64,000 bases of DNA from Listeria ilorinensis. Its GTDB lineage: Bacteria > Bacillota > Bacilli > Lactobacillales > Listeriaceae. Of this stretch, positions 1 through 9,212 are shown in pieces; the stretch's first letter is position 1; each line of letters starts with the position of its first letter. The stretch lies in assembly GCF_913566895.1 (NCBI RefSeq), contig NZ_CAJYCN010000003.1, positions 124,001 to 188,000 of the forward strand, given 5' to 3'. The translations under genes and the position numbers were made by a program. Under the pieces are notes generated by a model. The model had not been told where the DNA came from, searched no databases, and saw only the letters and a program-made list of their open reading frames with translations.

Positions 1-544
1 TCTTGCGTAAGACCTCAAGCGGCAGACCGTTCAGTTTTTCCAAACAAAGCAGCAGCAGCTCAGCCGTTACATAGGCGTCACTATCCGCCTGATGCGGCCG
101 ATCATGCCCAAATCCGAATTCGTCCCCCAAGTCCTGCAATTTGTAACTGTCGATTCCCGGATAAAGAATCCGCGAGAGCTCTACCGTATCTAGTTTTTGA
201 ATACGAGGCACCTTCTCGCCTGCCATTTTCAATTCTTTTTCCAAAAATGTCCAGTCAAATGCTACATTATGTGCCACAAAAACCGTATCCTCCAGAAGTG
301 ACAAAATAATGGGCGCCACATCTTCAAAATGCGGCGCCTCTTTGACATCTTGATCGGAAATCCCTGTGAGTTCTTGGATAAAAGGCGGGATTTTTTTTAG
401 TGGATTAACAAAAGTAGAATAGGTGTGCGTAATCTGGCCATTTTCAATCAATACTCCAGCAAATTGAATGATCCTGTCTTTTCGGCCGGCCTGATTACCA
501 GTTGTTTCCAGATCCACCACTAGATATCTTTTCACTTTTTTCAT
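1..544 (-). CDS. dinG: DinG-type exonuclease/helicase, N-terminal part
   Basis: Partial gene running off the left edge; about 181 residues are present from the ATG at 544. It starts KRYLVVDLETTG and continues with a HNVAFDW segment and a C-terminal HxxxxD-type region (PHQADSDAY), which together are the DEDDh 3'-5' exonuclease motifs of the DnaQ fold. In Bacillus and Listeria this fold forms the N-terminus of the long DinG protein, a fusion of exonuclease and superfamily 2 DNA helicase. The helicase part would lie outside the window, so the fusion is inferred from gene order (dinG follows panD in both genera). The start follows a GGGAAACGG ribosome site 31 bases after panD ends, so it is probably the last gene of the pan operon. 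Confidence 0.85.
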   Translation of the reverse strand, partial: MKKVKRYLVVDLETTGNQAGRKDRIIQFAGVLIENGQITHTYSTFVNPLKKIPPFIQELTGISDQDVKEAPHFEDVAPIILSLLEDTVFVAHNVAFDWTFLEKELKMAGEKVPRIQKLDTVELSRILYPGIDSYKLQDLGDEFGFGHDRPHQADSDAYVTAELLLLCLEKLNGLPLEVLRK

Positions 545-575
545 CCGTTTCCCACCTCACGTCCCGCATTAGCCT

Positions 576-956
576 TTAAAGGGTTGTATGCGGCTTTTCC
601 GTCAATCTCTGTTCAATTTGATTTTTTTCATCTAGCACGACGACTTTTGGCCGGTGCTTGCGTGCTTCTTCTGCCGTAAAAATACCATAACTCATAATAA
701 TCACCACATCCCCAACTTGTACCTGTCTTGCTGCTGCCCCGTTTAAGCAGATCACACCGCTCCCCCGCGCGCCAGCAATGATATAAGTTTCAAAACGTGC
801 GCCATTATTATTATCGACAATCTGCACTTTCTCATTTTCAAGCATATCGACTTCTTCCAAAATCGCAGCATCGATCGTAATGCTTCCCACATACTGCAGA
901 TTGGCTTCTGTCACCGTAGCGCGATGAATTTTACCATTCATCATAATTCGATTCAT
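576..956 (-). CDS. panD: Aspartate 1-decarboxylase
   Basis: Converts L-aspartate to beta-alanine, the amine half of pantothenate. The 126-residue pro-enzyme has the family's self-cleavage site at Gly24-Ser25 (QYVGSITID); cleavage makes a pyruvoyl cofactor from Ser25. The first ATG puts this site at residue 24/25 exactly as in E. coli PanD, which supports the start. Lys9, His11 and Thr14 of the KIHRATVT segment sit where the family has its substrate-binding residues. It overlaps the end of panC by four bases (ATGA), so the two are translationally coupled; its ribosome site GGAGG lies inside panC. Cytoplasmic, and third in the panB-panC-panD order. Confidence 0.97.
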   Translation of the reverse strand: MNRIMMNGKIHRATVTEANLQYVGSITIDAAILEEVDMLENEKVQIVDNNNGARFETYIIAGARGSGVICLNGAAARQVQVGDVVIIMSYGIFTAEEARKHRPKVVVLDEKNQIEQRLTEKPHTTL

Positions 957-1801
957 TTCCCCGCCTCCTTTGCTGTAAAAATCTCGTTGTCTATCAGGCG
1001 AGCCTTACTGTACTTAACTGCGATGGCTAAAATTAATTCTGCACTTTTGTCCAGGTTTTCATCAAAGTCAGGAAAACTGAGCAATGCCAAATAATCGATC
1101 GATCGAGCCGTTTCGCCCAGCACTTCCCGTACTGCCTGATAGGCCTTTTCAGTATCTAACGTTTTCTGATAAGCCAATCTCCCTGCAAGCAGTGCCTGAT
1201 GCAGTTTGGGCGCGTCCTGTCGCTCCGTTTCGGTCAGATAGACATTCCGGCTACTTCTTGCCAACCCATCTTCTTCTCGAACAGTCGGCACTGTGCGAAT
1301 CTCTACTGGGAAGAAATAATCCGCCACAAAGTTTTTCACAACGGCGACCTGCTGGGCATCTTTTTGCCCAAAATATGCCCGCTTCGGCTGCACAAGCTGA
1401 AACAGTTTCGCTAAAACTGTAACGACTCCATCAAAATGTCCCGGCCGCTTCGCTCCATCCAGCACATCTGTACGCTTTGTCACCGTGAATGTCACAGAAA
1501 GCGGCGCTGGATACATTTCTGAGGTACTCGGTATAAACAAAAAATCTGCTCCTGCTGCCTCAGCAAGTTCCGCATCCCGCTTCTCATCACGCGGATAACT
1601 TTCAAAATCCTCATCTGGTCCAAATTGTGTTGGATTTACAAACACACTCACAACGACTCGGCTATTTTCCCGCCGCGCCTCACGAATCAGCGTCAAGTGC
1701 CCTTCATGGAGAAAACCCATTGTGGGAACAAAACCGATTTCCGCCTCTTTTTCCGCAGCCAGACAATTGGTAAGTTCTTCAACCGTGCGAAGGATTTTCA
1801 C
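953..1801 (-). CDS. panC: Pantothenate synthetase (pantoate-beta-alanine ligase)
   Basis: ATP-dependent condensation of pantoate with beta-alanine to pantothenate. The 282-residue length is usual. The nucleotidyltransferase HIGH-like motif is FLHEGH (residues 30-35), with the FVNPTQF and GQKDAQQ segments of the active site and the KMSKS-like ARSSRNVYL further on. The start codon is GTG at 1801, overlapping the panB stop as GTGA and preceded by GGAGGTG at good spacing within panB. It lies between panB and panD in an evidently single transcript, so the whole pathway from ketoisovalerate and aspartate to pantothenate, apart from the ketopantoate reductase, is encoded together. Confidence 0.97.
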   Translation of the reverse strand: MKILRTVEELTNCLAAEKEAEIGFVPTMGFLHEGHLTLIREARRENSRVVVSVFVNPTQFGPDEDFESYPRDEKRDAELAEAAGADFLFIPSTSEMYPAPLSVTFTVTKRTDVLDGAKRPGHFDGVVTVLAKLFQLVQPKRAYFGQKDAQQVAVVKNFVADYFFPVEIRTVPTVREEDGLARSSRNVYLTETERQDAPKLHQALLAGRLAYQKTLDTEKAYQAVREVLGETARSIDYLALLSFPDFDENLDKSAELILAIAVKYSKARLIDNEIFTAKEAGK

Positions 1802-2637
1802 TTCTTTGCACCTCCATAAAGCGCATCTAACTGCTCTTCTTTCATGGTAAAAGAATGGGCATCTGTCGGGAACTCGCCTGCCTTCACTTCTTTCACATAT
1901 TGTTCCAGCGCTTTTTCAATCACTGGATCGATATCTGCATAGGCTTTCACGAATTTAGCTCGGCGCGAAATCCCATACCCAATGATATCGTGATAAACCA
2001 GTACCTGACCAGCTGTGCCTTTCCCTGCTCCGATGCCGATCACCGGAATGGTCAGAATCGCCTCAATTCTTTCTGCCAGCTGTTTAGGAATAGCTTCTAA
2101 AACAAGCATGATCGCCCCTGCAGCTTCGACTGCCTGCGCATCTTCTATCAGCTTTTTGGCCTCTGCCGCTTCTTTCGCTCTCACTTTATAACTGCCTGTC
2201 AAGCCAACACTTTGCGGTGTCAAACCTAAGTGTGCCACTACCGGCGCACCGGCCTCTGTCAATGCAGCAATTTTATGCGTTACTTCTCCTGCACCTTCCA
2301 GTTTCAGCGCATGGGCACCACTCTCCTGAATGATCCTACGACCATTCGCAATCGTTTCATCAAGTCCGCCATGATAAGTCATAAATGGCATATCTGTCAC
2401 AACGAAAGTATCGGGAGCCCCTCGGCGTACTGCCTTTGTATGATGGATCATATCATCTAGTGTGACCGGCACAGTCGAATCATAGCCAAGAACGACCATC
2501 CCCAGTGAATCACCCACTAGAATAAGATCCGCTCCCGCCTGTTCGACATTTTTCGCAGAGGGATAATCATAGGCTGTCACCATAGTGATCTTCTCTCCAT
2601 TTGCCTTCATTTCCAAAAATTGGCTCGGCTTTTTCAT
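1798..2637 (-). CDS. panB: Ketopantoate hydroxymethyltransferase
   Basis: First enzyme of pantothenate synthesis: it adds a hydroxymethyl group from methylene-tetrahydrofolate to 2-ketoisovalerate. The 279-residue protein is a TIM barrel with the metal-binding VGDSLGMV motif (residues 41-48, Asp43), the MPFMTYHGG segment and the substrate loop [10 protein letters not shown]. It begins the panB-panC-panD-dinG transcript on the minus strand. ATG at 2637 follows an AAAGGAGAATGAC ribosome site. Ketoisovalerate is also the valine precursor, linking this operon by metabolism, not by position, to ilvD at the other end of the window. Confidence 0.97.
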   Translation of the reverse strand: MKKPSQFLEMKANGEKITMVTAYDYPSAKNVEQAGADLILVGDSLGMVVLGYDSTVPVTLDDMIHHTKAVRRGAPDTFVVTDMPFMTYHGGLDETIANGRRIIQESGAHALKLEGAGEVTHKIAALTEAGAPVVAHLGLTPQSVGLTGSYKVRAKEAAEAKKLIEDAQAVEAAGAIMLVLEAIPKQLAERIEAILTIPVIGIGAGKGTAGQVLVYHDIIGYGISRRAKFVKAYADIDPVIEKALEQYVKEVKAGEFPTDAHSFTMKEEQLDALYGGAKK

Positions 2638-2698
2638 TTGTCATTCTCCTTTTCGTCCGTGTTCCATAGCGAAATCACGGCAAAAACATGTATTTTTC

Positions 2699-2743
2699 AT
2701 CAGGCGGTATCGTTTCTAGAACAGAATACAATCAATGCCTGAT
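2699..2743 (-). promoter_or_regulatory. Putative panB promoter bracketed by a 7-bp inverted repeat
   Basis: On the minus strand a TTGATT -35 box (2730-2735) is followed after 17 bases by CGATAC (2707-2712), a weak -10 match. The arms ATCAGGC (2699-2705) and GCCTGAT (2737-2743) are perfect inverted repeats lying just outside both boxes. The arrangement could be an operator or chance; no regulator is known to me for it. Confidence 0.3.
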
Positions 2744-2794
2744 TACTTTGCTATCTTACCATAATCCGCACCCTTTATAAAGCTTCTGAACAGG

Positions 2795-2828
2795 AAAAAA
2801 GCTGATTGAATAAATCTTCAATCAGCTT
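2795..2828 (-). terminator. Intrinsic terminator of the thioredoxin-like gene
   Basis: A 12-bp perfect stem (AAGCTGATTGAA with TTCAATCAGCTT) with a six-base loop is followed on the minus strand by a run of T. The stem overlaps the end of the lipoprotein coding region. Confidence 0.85.
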
Positions 2829-3282
2829 GCTGATCCATCCACTTTGCCAAATTTTTTTGACTGTCCGTTGCGGCATAGGTAGATACGACTTTTCCATCTT
2901 TCAAATAAACCATTGTCGGAACTGAATCAATCGACATACCCTCAAGCAAGTCCACCATTTCATCACGATTTTTCTCAGAAGCCTTATCTGTATTGTAATA
3001 AGCTAATTTGCCGCTATAGCCCTGCTCTGTAAGCTCTTTTTGCAAGATCGGCTGAAAAGCCTGACAATCCTCACAGCTTGGTCTGCCCACATAAACAAAG
3101 CCTGTTTCTTTATCTGCCATCTTTTGTTTAAAATCCGCTGTCCCGATCGTATTTAAAAAAGCTTTTGCTGCTTGACTTGTCTCAGAAGCCGCATCATCTG
3201 ACTGCTTACTGGTTTGACCTGAGCATGCAGTCAGTAGCACGCCCAGACAAACGCACAAAATCATACCTATTATTTTTTTCAT
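2818..3282 (-). CDS. Thioredoxin-like lipoprotein
   Basis: A 154-residue exported protein. Residues 1-20 form a lipoprotein signal with lipobox LTAC, so Cys20 would be acylated and the protein anchored on the outer face of the membrane. A low-complexity Ser/Asp/Ala linker follows, then a thioredoxin fold with the redox motif Cys70-Glu-Asp-Cys73 and the cis-proline region SVPTMVYLKDG. Likely role: thiol-disulfide exchange outside the membrane; the substrate is unknown. The CEDC active site differs from CGPC of cytosolic thioredoxin and CPHC of DsbA. It is flanked by terminators, so it is probably transcribed alone. L. monocytogenes has a similar gene at this place. Confidence 0.85.
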   Translation of the reverse strand: MKKIIGMILCVCLGVLLTACSGQTSKQSDDAASETSQAAKAFLNTIGTADFKQKMADKETGFVYVGRPSCEDCQAFQPILQKELTEQGYSGKLAYYNTDKASEKNRDEMVDLLEGMSIDSVPTMVYLKDGKVVSTYAATDSQKNLAKWMDQQAD

Positions 3283-3383
3283 TTTATGCCCCCTTTATTG
3301 TCTATTGTAGCTGATTTCTCTCAAAATAGAAAAACAACAAAACTGATTTTCAGCTCGTTTTTTATATAAAAAGCCGCTTTCTA

Positions 3384-3420
3384 TACAAAAACAGCCGGAA
3401 AAACTGCGTTCTCGGCTGTT
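3384..3420 (-). terminator. Intrinsic terminator after birA
   Basis: AACAGCCG (3390-3397) pairs with CGGCTGTT (3413-3420), followed on the minus strand by TTTTGT. It lies 11 bases past the birA stop and would end the dapB-mgsA-cca-birA transcript. Confidence 0.8.
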
Positions 3421-3431
3421 AAAAATAAAGT

Positions 3432-4406
3432 TTATTCGATTTCAATATCCGCTGAGTAAACAGGGTGTATCTCGCCAGCATCATCTTCAACCAGTAGAAC
3501 ACCTTCTTCTGAAATCCCTTTTGATATGCCTGTAATCGTTCCCTGAAGCGTAGATACGCGCACACGCTGCTGAAATGGAATGGCGCGTTCTTCCCATAAA
3601 AGTTTGATCGGCTGGAATCCCTGACTTTCAAAAAGTAGATAATATTTCTCTAAATAAAAAAGAATGGCCTGAATCAATACTTGTCTGGAGTAATTCTTCC
3701 CACCTTCAATCCGCAATGAAGTCGCTTTTTGACGTAGCTCTTCTGGAAAACTTTCCTGTCCTACATTGACGCCAATCCCAATGATGACGGCATGAATAGT
3801 TTCTGCTTCCGCCTGCATTTCAGTCAGCACACCGCAAATTTTCTTCTTGCCTAGATAAAGATCATTTGGCCACTTGATGCGCGGTTCAAGCCCGGTCACT
3901 TCATTGATGGCTTCAGATACGGCCAAAGATGCAATAAAGGTGAACTGCGGTACACGGCGAATCTCAATTCGCGGCTTTAAAATCACGCTCATCCAGATGC
4001 CATGACCTTTTTGAGAATCCCACGGTCGCAAAAGCCGACCTTTTCCCTTCGTCTGTTCATCACTGATAATCACTGTCCCACTTTCAGCACCATTGGAAAC
4101 TTCTTGATGGGCGACGAGCTGCGTAGACGAAACACGCTCAAATACGTGCATATTTTGGCCGATAAAGCTAGTCTTAAGCCCCAACAGAATGGCATCTCTT
4201 GAAAATTGATTTTTCCCCACGTGTAAACGATATCCTTTATTGCGGACAGCCTCTATTTCATAACCTTCCTTGCGTAGGTTCTCCATATGCTTCCAGACCG
4301 CCGTCCTTGAACAACCTAATAAATCGGCAATCTGCTGTCCAGAAATAAATTCATCCTGTCTTTTCCCAAAATAGGCAAGCAGTTTTTCACGATTTGTTTT
4401 CGCCAT
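3432..4406 (-). CDS. birA: Biotin-protein ligase and biotin operon repressor
   Basis: Bifunctional BirA: activates biotin to biotinyl-AMP, transfers it to the biotin carboxyl carrier of acetyl-CoA and pyruvate carboxylases, and represses biotin genes. The N-terminal winged helix is clear (SGQQIADLLGCSRTAVWKHM), followed by the ligase domain with the nucleotide loop TKGKGRLLRPW, WPNDLYLGKKKICG and GIGVNVG, then a small C-terminal SH3-like domain. I chose ATG at 4406 (324 residues) over the upstream in-frame start because AGGAGGTGG lies correctly before it. The start lies 20 bases inside cca, so expression is coupled. Confidence 0.93.
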   Translation of the reverse strand: MAKTNREKLLAYFGKRQDEFISGQQIADLLGCSRTAVWKHMENLRKEGYEIEAVRNKGYRLHVGKNQFSRDAILLGLKTSFIGQNMHVFERVSSTQLVAHQEVSNGAESGTVIISDEQTKGKGRLLRPWDSQKGHGIWMSVILKPRIEIRRVPQFTFIASLAVSEAINEVTGLEPRIKWPNDLYLGKKKICGVLTEMQAEAETIHAVIIGIGVNVGQESFPEELRQKATSLRIEGGKNYSRQVLIQAILFYLEKYYLLFESQGFQPIKLLWEERAIPFQQRVRVSTLQGTITGISKGISEEGVLLVEDDAGEIHPVYSADIEIE

Positions 4407-5571
4407 AGCCCAGCCACCTCCTGATCTCTGTTTTTTCATTCGAAAGAGTACCATTTACAACAGCCTTCTCTACTCGAAGAAGTGTCTCGCTCAGCCAAGG
4501 ACCGCCCGATGCTCCGCTCCACATCAATAGATCATGACCTGTCACCTGCAGTTCGCTGCGGTTGTGAATCGGTAAGGCTTCGTAGATTGAAAGACATTTC
4601 GCCAAATCATTTTGACCTGACATAACTTGACGGCCGTTTTCAATCAGGGTAATAAGAGAAGCCCCTGCTTGGTAAAGAGACCACCTCGACCACTTCCCAT
4701 CTTTTGCCAAGAACTGATAGGCTGCAGCTGTCCGTTTGATCGTCCGGTTGGGAAGCCGCCAAGCCCGAAGCGCTCCTCTGACCTCTTCCGGTTTCGTTGC
4801 CGCCATCAAAAGTAGCCAGAGCAGCTCATCATCCGCATCTTCCGGAAGTCTCCATTTGCTCAGCACCAGGAGTGCGTCTTTTTTTCCGGAAAGTCCAGGT
4901 AAATAGGCTTCCATCCCCACCTTGATCATCATTTCAACAGCTCTTGGAAATGCCTTGCCACGATGAAGCTTCAGCCATTCAACCGTGATGCGTTCTACTG
5001 AGACATAGGCCAGCAAACTGATTTCTTCTGCTAAAGCCCGAGCCGTCTTTTCTTCCAATGTAAAGTCAAGCTGGCTCAAAAAACGAACGGCCCGCATCAT
5101 TCGAAGTGCATCTTCATGAAAACGCGCTTTAGGATCACCAACTGCCGTAATAATCTTTTCCTTGATTGCCAACTGTCCTTGAAAAGGATCATGAAAAGCA
5201 AAGTGACGGTCCATGGCAATGGCATTCATTGTAAAATCACGCCGCAACAAATCTTCTTTTAAGGAACGGATAAAGGTGACCTCTTCCGGTCGTCTGAAAT
5301 CTGTATAGGATCCTTCCGTTCGAAAAGTTGTCACTTCATAATGTTCACCATCTTCATTGACTGTCACGGTACCATGTTTAATACCAGTATCATATGTGCG
5401 GGCAAAAATCATTTTGACCTCTTCTGGAAAAGCACTTGTCGCAATATCAACATCACTGATAGCACGTTCCAGCAGGAAATCGCGTACTGCGCCGCCAACA
5501 AAATAGGCCTCAAATCCAGCTGCTTCAAGCTTTTCTAGTACCGGTAATGCTTTCATGAATTGTGCTTTCAT
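4387..5571 (-). CDS. cca: CCA-adding tRNA nucleotidyltransferase
   Basis: Adds or repairs the 3' CCA end of tRNAs. Class II nucleotidyltransferase: the N-terminal catalytic head has FVGGAVRDFLL and DVDIAT (metal-binding DxD), RRDFTMNAIA and EDALRMMRAVRF, followed by helical tRNA-binding body domains; about 394 residues, the usual Bacillus-type length. The upstream TTG at 5586 is in frame, but ATG at 5571 with AAAGGAG five bases before it is the better start. The gene product is needed in this genome: the tRNA-Asp in this same window does not encode its CCA. Transcribed with birA downstream. Confidence 0.93.
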   Translation of the reverse strand: MKAQFMKALPVLEKLEAAGFEAYFVGGAVRDFLLERAISDVDIATSAFPEEVKMIFARTYDTGIKHGTVTVNEDGEHYEVTTFRTEGSYTDFRRPEEVTFIRSLKEDLLRRDFTMNAIAMDRHFAFHDPFQGQLAIKEKIITAVGDPKARFHEDALRMMRAVRFLSQLDFTLEEKTARALAEEISLLAYVSVERITVEWLKLHRGKAFPRAVEMMIKVGMEAYLPGLSGKKDALLVLSKWRLPEDADDELLWLLLMAATKPEEVRGALRAWRLPNRTIKRTAAAYQFLAKDGKWSRWSLYQAGASLITLIENGRQVMSGQNDLAKCLSIYEALPIHNRSELQVTGHDLLMWSGASGGPWLSETLLRVEKAVVNGTLSNEKTEIRRWLGYGENKS

Positions 5572-5589
5572 AAGTGCTCCTTTCAAACT

Positions 5590-6003
5590 TTAAATCTCTT
5601 CATTGTTGCGACGCAAATCACGCCATTCTAGAAAACCCTCACTTAATCCCCGAATCAGCACCTCTGCAGTTCCGATATTGGTTGCAAGCGGGATTTCATA
5701 AACATCACATAGCCGGATCAAAGCTGTCACATCCGGTTCATGCGGCTGAGCAGTCAATGGATCACGTAAAAAAATCACCAGATCCATTTTGTTTTCCGAA
5801 ATTTTCGAGCCAATCTGCTGGTCTCCTCCAAGCGGCCCCGACTGAAAGCGATGGACACTTAAGCCCGTCGCCTCCATGATGCGCAGCCCTGTTGTACCGG
5901 TCGCATAAAGCGTATGTTTTTCCAAAATTGGCTGATAAGCAGTCGCAAATTCTACCATTAAGTCTTTTTTTCTATCGTGTGCAATCAGTGCAATATGCAT
6001 CAT
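5590..6003 (-). CDS. mgsA: Methylglyoxal synthase
   Basis: Converts dihydroxyacetone phosphate to methylglyoxal, a bypass of lower glycolysis that releases phosphate when sugar phosphates accumulate. The 137-residue sequence has the family landmarks: [10 protein letters not shown] (His and Asp of the phosphate site), ATGTTG phosphate loop, [11 protein letters not shown] with the catalytic aspartate and FLRDPL. Two adjacent ATG codons (6003 and 6000) share the ribosome site AAAGGAG. It lies 14 bases after dapB and 18 bases before cca, in the same run as in Bacillus. Confidence 0.95.
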   Translation of the reverse strand: MMHIALIAHDRKKDLMVEFATAYQPILEKHTLYATGTTGLRIMEATGLSVHRFQSGPLGGDQQIGSKISENKMDLVIFLRDPLTAQPHEPDVTALIRLCDVYEIPLATNIGTAEVLIRGLSEGFLEWRDLRRNNEEI

Positions 6004-6017
6004 AGCAAAATGCTCCT

Positions 6018-6791
6018 TTAAAGTATATTTTCAAGACCGTAAATAAGTGTTTGGTGGTTGGCTGTTTCACGGATTGCAAGGGCTACACCAGACATAAAGG
6101 AAATCCGGTCATAGGAATCGTGTCGAAGCGTGAGTCCTTGTCCTTCTGCACCAAATATTACTTCCTGATGCGCTACAAGTCCGGGAAGTCGCACACTATG
6201 GATCCGCATGCCTTCATAATCAGCACCCCGAGCACCAGAAATCGTTTCTTCCTCACCGTCTGCCCCTTGGCGGATTTTTTCACGGGCAGCTGCCATCATT
6301 TCGGCAGTTTTAACCGCTGTACCACTTGGTGCGTCCAATTTTTTATCATGGTGCAGCTCGATAATTTCCACATTTGGAAAATACTTCGCCGCTTTTTCAG
6401 CAAACTGCATCATCAAAACAGCGCCAATCGCAAAATTAGGCGCAATCAAGCTGCCAACCCCGCGTTCTTCCGCAATCTTTGTTAATATTTCGATCTGTTC
6501 TGCTGTAAAGCCTGTTGTTCCAACAACTGCGCGAACGCCTTTTTCAATGATGGTCTTTGTGTTGCTAAAAGCAAATTTAGGAATCGTAAAGTCAACGATA
6601 CAGTCTGGCTGCACTGTACTGATCATTGTCTCTAAATCGCCAAAAACAGGTATATCAGAATCTGGCATCACTTGCTCAGCTGGTTCTTTATCAAGTACTC
6701 CGACAAGCACCATGTCCTTTTCACCAAGAACCGTTTTCACGACCTCACTACCCATTCTGCCTTTATAACCTGATACTGCTACTTTGATCAT
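6018..6791 (-). CDS. dapB: 4-hydroxy-tetrahydrodipicolinate reductase
   Basis: NAD(P)H-dependent step of the diaminopimelate/lysine pathway, supplying peptidoglycan and lysine (lysA is also in this window). N-terminal Rossmann motif GYKGRMG (residues 8-14), [17 protein letters not shown] and the catalytic [15 protein letters not shown] segment (His-His-Asp-Lys-Lys) are all intact; 257 residues. The ATG overlaps the end of the upstream MazG-type gene by four bases. Confidence 0.96.
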   Translation of the reverse strand: MIKVAVSGYKGRMGSEVVKTVLGEKDMVLVGVLDKEPAEQVMPDSDIPVFGDLETMISTVQPDCIVDFTIPKFAFSNTKTIIEKGVRAVVGTTGFTAEQIEILTKIAEERGVGSLIAPNFAIGAVLMMQFAEKAAKYFPNVEIIELHHDKKLDAPSGTAVKTAEMMAAAREKIRQGADGEEETISGARGADYEGMRIHSVRLPGLVAHQEVIFGAEGQGLTLRHDSYDRISFMSGVALAIRETANHQTLIYGLENIL

Positions 6792-7120
6792 TTTGTTTCC
6801 TCCTTTTTCGTCCAGCGATCCTTATCGCGTTCGGTGAATTTAGCCATCACCATGTCATGTGCTGCCTCTAAATCCACACCAAGCGAATTCGCCATGCAAA
6901 TCAGCACAAAAAGTGTGTCGCCCATTTCTTCCTCGATTTTCTTTTCACCTTCGGAAGCTTTTTTCGGTTTTTCACCATAGTAGTGATTGATTTCACGTGC
7001 AAGTTCACCTGTTTCTTCTGTAATGCGCGCCATCATGGCGAGTGGAGAGAAATATCCCTCTTCAAATTGTCCGATAAACTGATCAACCTGTTGTTGCATT
7101 TCCTGCATCGTTTTTGTCAC
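6788..7120 (-). CDS. MazG-family nucleotide pyrophosphohydrolase (YpjD-like)
   Basis: A 110-residue all-alpha NTP pyrophosphatase. The MazG metal-binding pattern is present as [11 protein letters not shown] followed by [11 protein letters not shown] (ExxE plus ExxxD), and the conserved tail [10 protein letters not shown]. Such proteins hydrolyse non-canonical or excess nucleoside triphosphates; the substrate is not evident. I place the start at GTG 7120, not at the longer in-frame start at 7231: GGAGGG lies seven bases upstream and the shorter protein matches B. subtilis YpjD from its first residues. The longer frame would also run over the promoter. The order ypjD-dapB-mgsA-cca-birA is ancestral in Bacillales. 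Confidence 0.9.
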   Translation of the reverse strand: MTKTMQEMQQQVDQFIGQFEEGYFSPLAMMARITEETGELAREINHYYGEKPKKASEGEKKIEEEMGDTLFVLICMANSLGVDLEAAHDMVMAKFTERDKDRWTKKEETK

Positions 7121-7165
7121 GTTTTTGCCCTCCATTATGATAAACTGTATGATGGAATCTATTTT

Positions 7166-7196
7166 ATTATACAGAAAAAAACTTCCTATCGTCCAA
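7166..7196 (-). promoter_or_regulatory. Probable promoter of the mazG-dapB-mgsA-cca-birA transcript
   Basis: Minus-strand TTGGAC (7191-7196) and a perfect TATAAT (7166-7171) lie 19 bases apart, about 45 bases before the GTG start at 7120. The spacer is slightly long. Confidence 0.5.
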
Positions 7197-7223
7197 CTTT
7201 TACTCATGAAAGGGGTTCTATAC

Positions 7224-8090
7224 ATGCTCAAAACGCTGCGCTTTAAAAATATTTTTTTTATTATGCTTGGAACAGCTATCTATGCATTCGGACTTGTCAA
7301 TTTTAATATTCAAAACGGGCTCGGGGAAGGCGGGCTGACCGGGATCACACTGATTCTGCTCAACTTCTTTGGAATCGATCCAGCCTACTCCAACCTCTTC
7401 CTCAATATCCCGCTTTTCCTGATCGGCTGGCGGGTGCTTGGAAGTCGCACTTTTATTTATTCAGGCATCGGTACATTCAGTCTGTCACTTTTTTTGTGGA
7501 TTTTTCAGCGTATACCATTTACGCTCGATCTTCATAATGACCTGTTGCTTGTGGCGCTTTTTGCCGGTGGCTTCACGGGTGTTGGACTCGGAATTGTTTT
7601 CCGTTACGGAGGCACGACTGGCGGCAGTGATATTATCGCCAAATTATTGAATTTCAAAAAAGGGATCAGTATGGGCAAAACCCTCTTCATTTTTGATGCA
7701 CTCGTCCTAACAGCATCCCTTTCCTATCTAGATGTTCGACAAGTCATGTATACACTTGTGACCGTTTTTATTGGCTCTCGAGTGATTGATTTTGTGCAGG
7801 AAGGTGCCTATGCGGCTCGTGGCGCGATGATTATTTCAAAAGATAATCAAACGATCGCCTCCCATATCATGATGGCGATGAATCGCGGTGTCACGATCCT
7901 TGAAGGGCGCGGCGGCTTTTCAAAACTCGATCAGGATGTTCTTTATGTCGTCGTAGCTAAAAATGAACTGATTCAGTTGAAAAATATTATCGATGCTATC
8001 GATCCGCATGCTTTCGTGTCCGTCAGTGTCGTCCATGATGTGATTGGGGAAGGCTTTACACTTGATGAAAATAAAAACCCGATTTATTGA
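7224..8090 (+). CDS. YitT-family membrane protein with DUF2179
   Basis: About 288 residues. The N-terminal two thirds hold five or six hydrophobic helices with the conserved GLGEGGLTGITLIL and RYGGTTGGSDIIAKLLN loops; the C-terminal part is the soluble DUF2179 domain (GAMIISKDNQTIASHIM, RGVTILEGRGGF), a ligand-binding-like fold at the cytoplasmic face. The transport or sensing role is not established. The start at ATG 7224 follows AAAGGGG; an upstream in-frame ATG at 7125 would overlap the divergent promoter. It converges on the flavin oxidase gene, and the two coding ends overlap by seven bases. Confidence 0.85.
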   Translation: MLKTLRFKNIFFIMLGTAIYAFGLVNFNIQNGLGEGGLTGITLILLNFFGIDPAYSNLFLNIPLFLIGWRVLGSRTFIYSGIGTFSLSLFLWIFQRIPFTLDLHNDLLLVALFAGGFTGVGLGIVFRYGGTTGGSDIIAKLLNFKKGISMGKTLFIFDALVLTASLSYLDVRQVMYTLVTVFIGSRVIDFVQEGAYAARGAMIISKDNQTIASHIMMAMNRGVTILEGRGGFSKLDQDVLYVVVAKNELIQLKNIIDAIDPHAFVSVSVVHDVIGEGFTLDENKNPIY

Positions 8091-9211
8091 CGCCATTTGA
8101 TATAAGCTGCCGGGTCAAACGATTGCAAATCGAGTGCATGGGGCTTATCAGAGACGGCTTCGCTTAAAAGTCGTCCTACATAGGGACCGGTTGTCAGACC
8201 AGATGCGCCCAACCCACCAGCAACAAAAAGAGGCAAATCGCCTAATTGCCCAATAAACGGCTTGAAGTCAGAGGTATAGGGTCTTGTGCCGACAGACTGT
8301 TGGATAAGCTGAAGCTGGTCAACATTTGCCAGAAATGGCCGAACTGCTGCTAAAATTTCTTCACGAGCAGCTTTTGTTGCGGTCAAATCGAAGCCCGCCT
8401 CTTTTTCATGCGTAGCACCAACCATCAGTACACCTGCTTCAAATGGCACAATACTTTTACTGCTTGGCGGCAAAACAACTGGCCAATTATCTGTATCCAA
8501 CTGCTCTGTCTGCAACATGAGGATCTGTCCTTTTTGTGGGAGCAAATCACTGATGAATCCTAAGCGGGCAAGCTCTTCTGTCATCCACGCGCCGCCTGCA
8601 TAAATCACTTTGTCAAATGAGTCCGTCAAAATGCCACCTGTCCTGAGTTCTAGCTTCTCTGAACGAGCTTTTCTCACAAGATGTGCTTCTTGCTCTACAT
8701 AACGGGCATGACTCGATTGAAGGGCTGCCTGAAGAAGTGCCGTCCGAATCTGTTCCCCATCTGCCCGACCGCCACCTGAAACAAGTACACCGAATAAGCC
8801 AGGCTGGACAAGGGGAAAGTATCTTTTGACAGCTGCCGGATCAAGCAGCTTGATCTCCCCAATCTCAGGCGCATCCACGCGCCGCTCCCTCGCCAAATCC
8901 GCCACCTGACGAGCCCCTTCTTCTGAATCCCGCAAAACAAGTGTCCCTACTTGCTTGTAGCCGCTTCGTGCCACCTGTTTTTCCAGTTTTTTACCTAAGA
9001 TCGGATAATAAGCCGCACTGTGTTTCGCCAGCTCATACCAGACCTTATTGCGCCGTTTCGATAACCAAGGGCAAATAATACCTGCTGCATGACGCGTTGC
9101 TTGCCCTGCATCTCTGCGGTCGAAAAGCGTCACATCCACCCCACTTTTACTCAAATGATAAAAAGCACTTGCTCCTATAATTCCACCGCCAATAATCGCA
9201 ATCTTTTCCAT
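8084..9211 (-). CDS. FAD-dependent amine/amino-acid oxidoreductase (DAO family)
   Basis: A 375-residue flavoprotein. The N-terminus has the dinucleotide-binding motif IIGGGIIGASAFYHL with the acidic residue LFDRRD ending the second strand, then RHAAGIICPW. The C-terminal part has the second FAD motif VGTRPYTSDFKPFIG and GLGASGLTTGPYVG. The fold is that of glycine/D-amino-acid oxidases and ThiO; substrate is unknown, and no thi gene is nearby. It starts one base after the UDG-like gene ends, so the two form a unit. Confidence 0.8.
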   Translation of the reverse strand: MEKIAIIGGGIIGASAFYHLSKSGVDVTLFDRRDAGQATRHAAGIICPWLSKRRNKVWYELAKHSAAYYPILGKKLEKQVARSGYKQVGTLVLRDSEEGARQVADLARERRVDAPEIGEIKLLDPAAVKRYFPLVQPGLFGVLVSGGGRADGEQIRTALLQAALQSSHARYVEQEAHLVRKARSEKLELRTGGILTDSFDKVIYAGGAWMTEELARLGFISDLLPQKGQILMLQTEQLDTDNWPVVLPPSSKSIVPFEAGVLMVGATHEKEAGFDLTATKAAREEILAAVRPFLANVDQLQLIQQSVGTRPYTSDFKPFIGQLGDLPLFVAGGLGASGLTTGPYVGRLLSEAVSDKPHALDLQSFDPAAYIKWRQ

Positions 9212-9212
9212 T

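Noticed and set aside
7125-7223. N-terminal extension of the YitT-like protein
   Set aside because: Would cover the divergent promoter; ATG 7224 has a ribosome site and the expected start.
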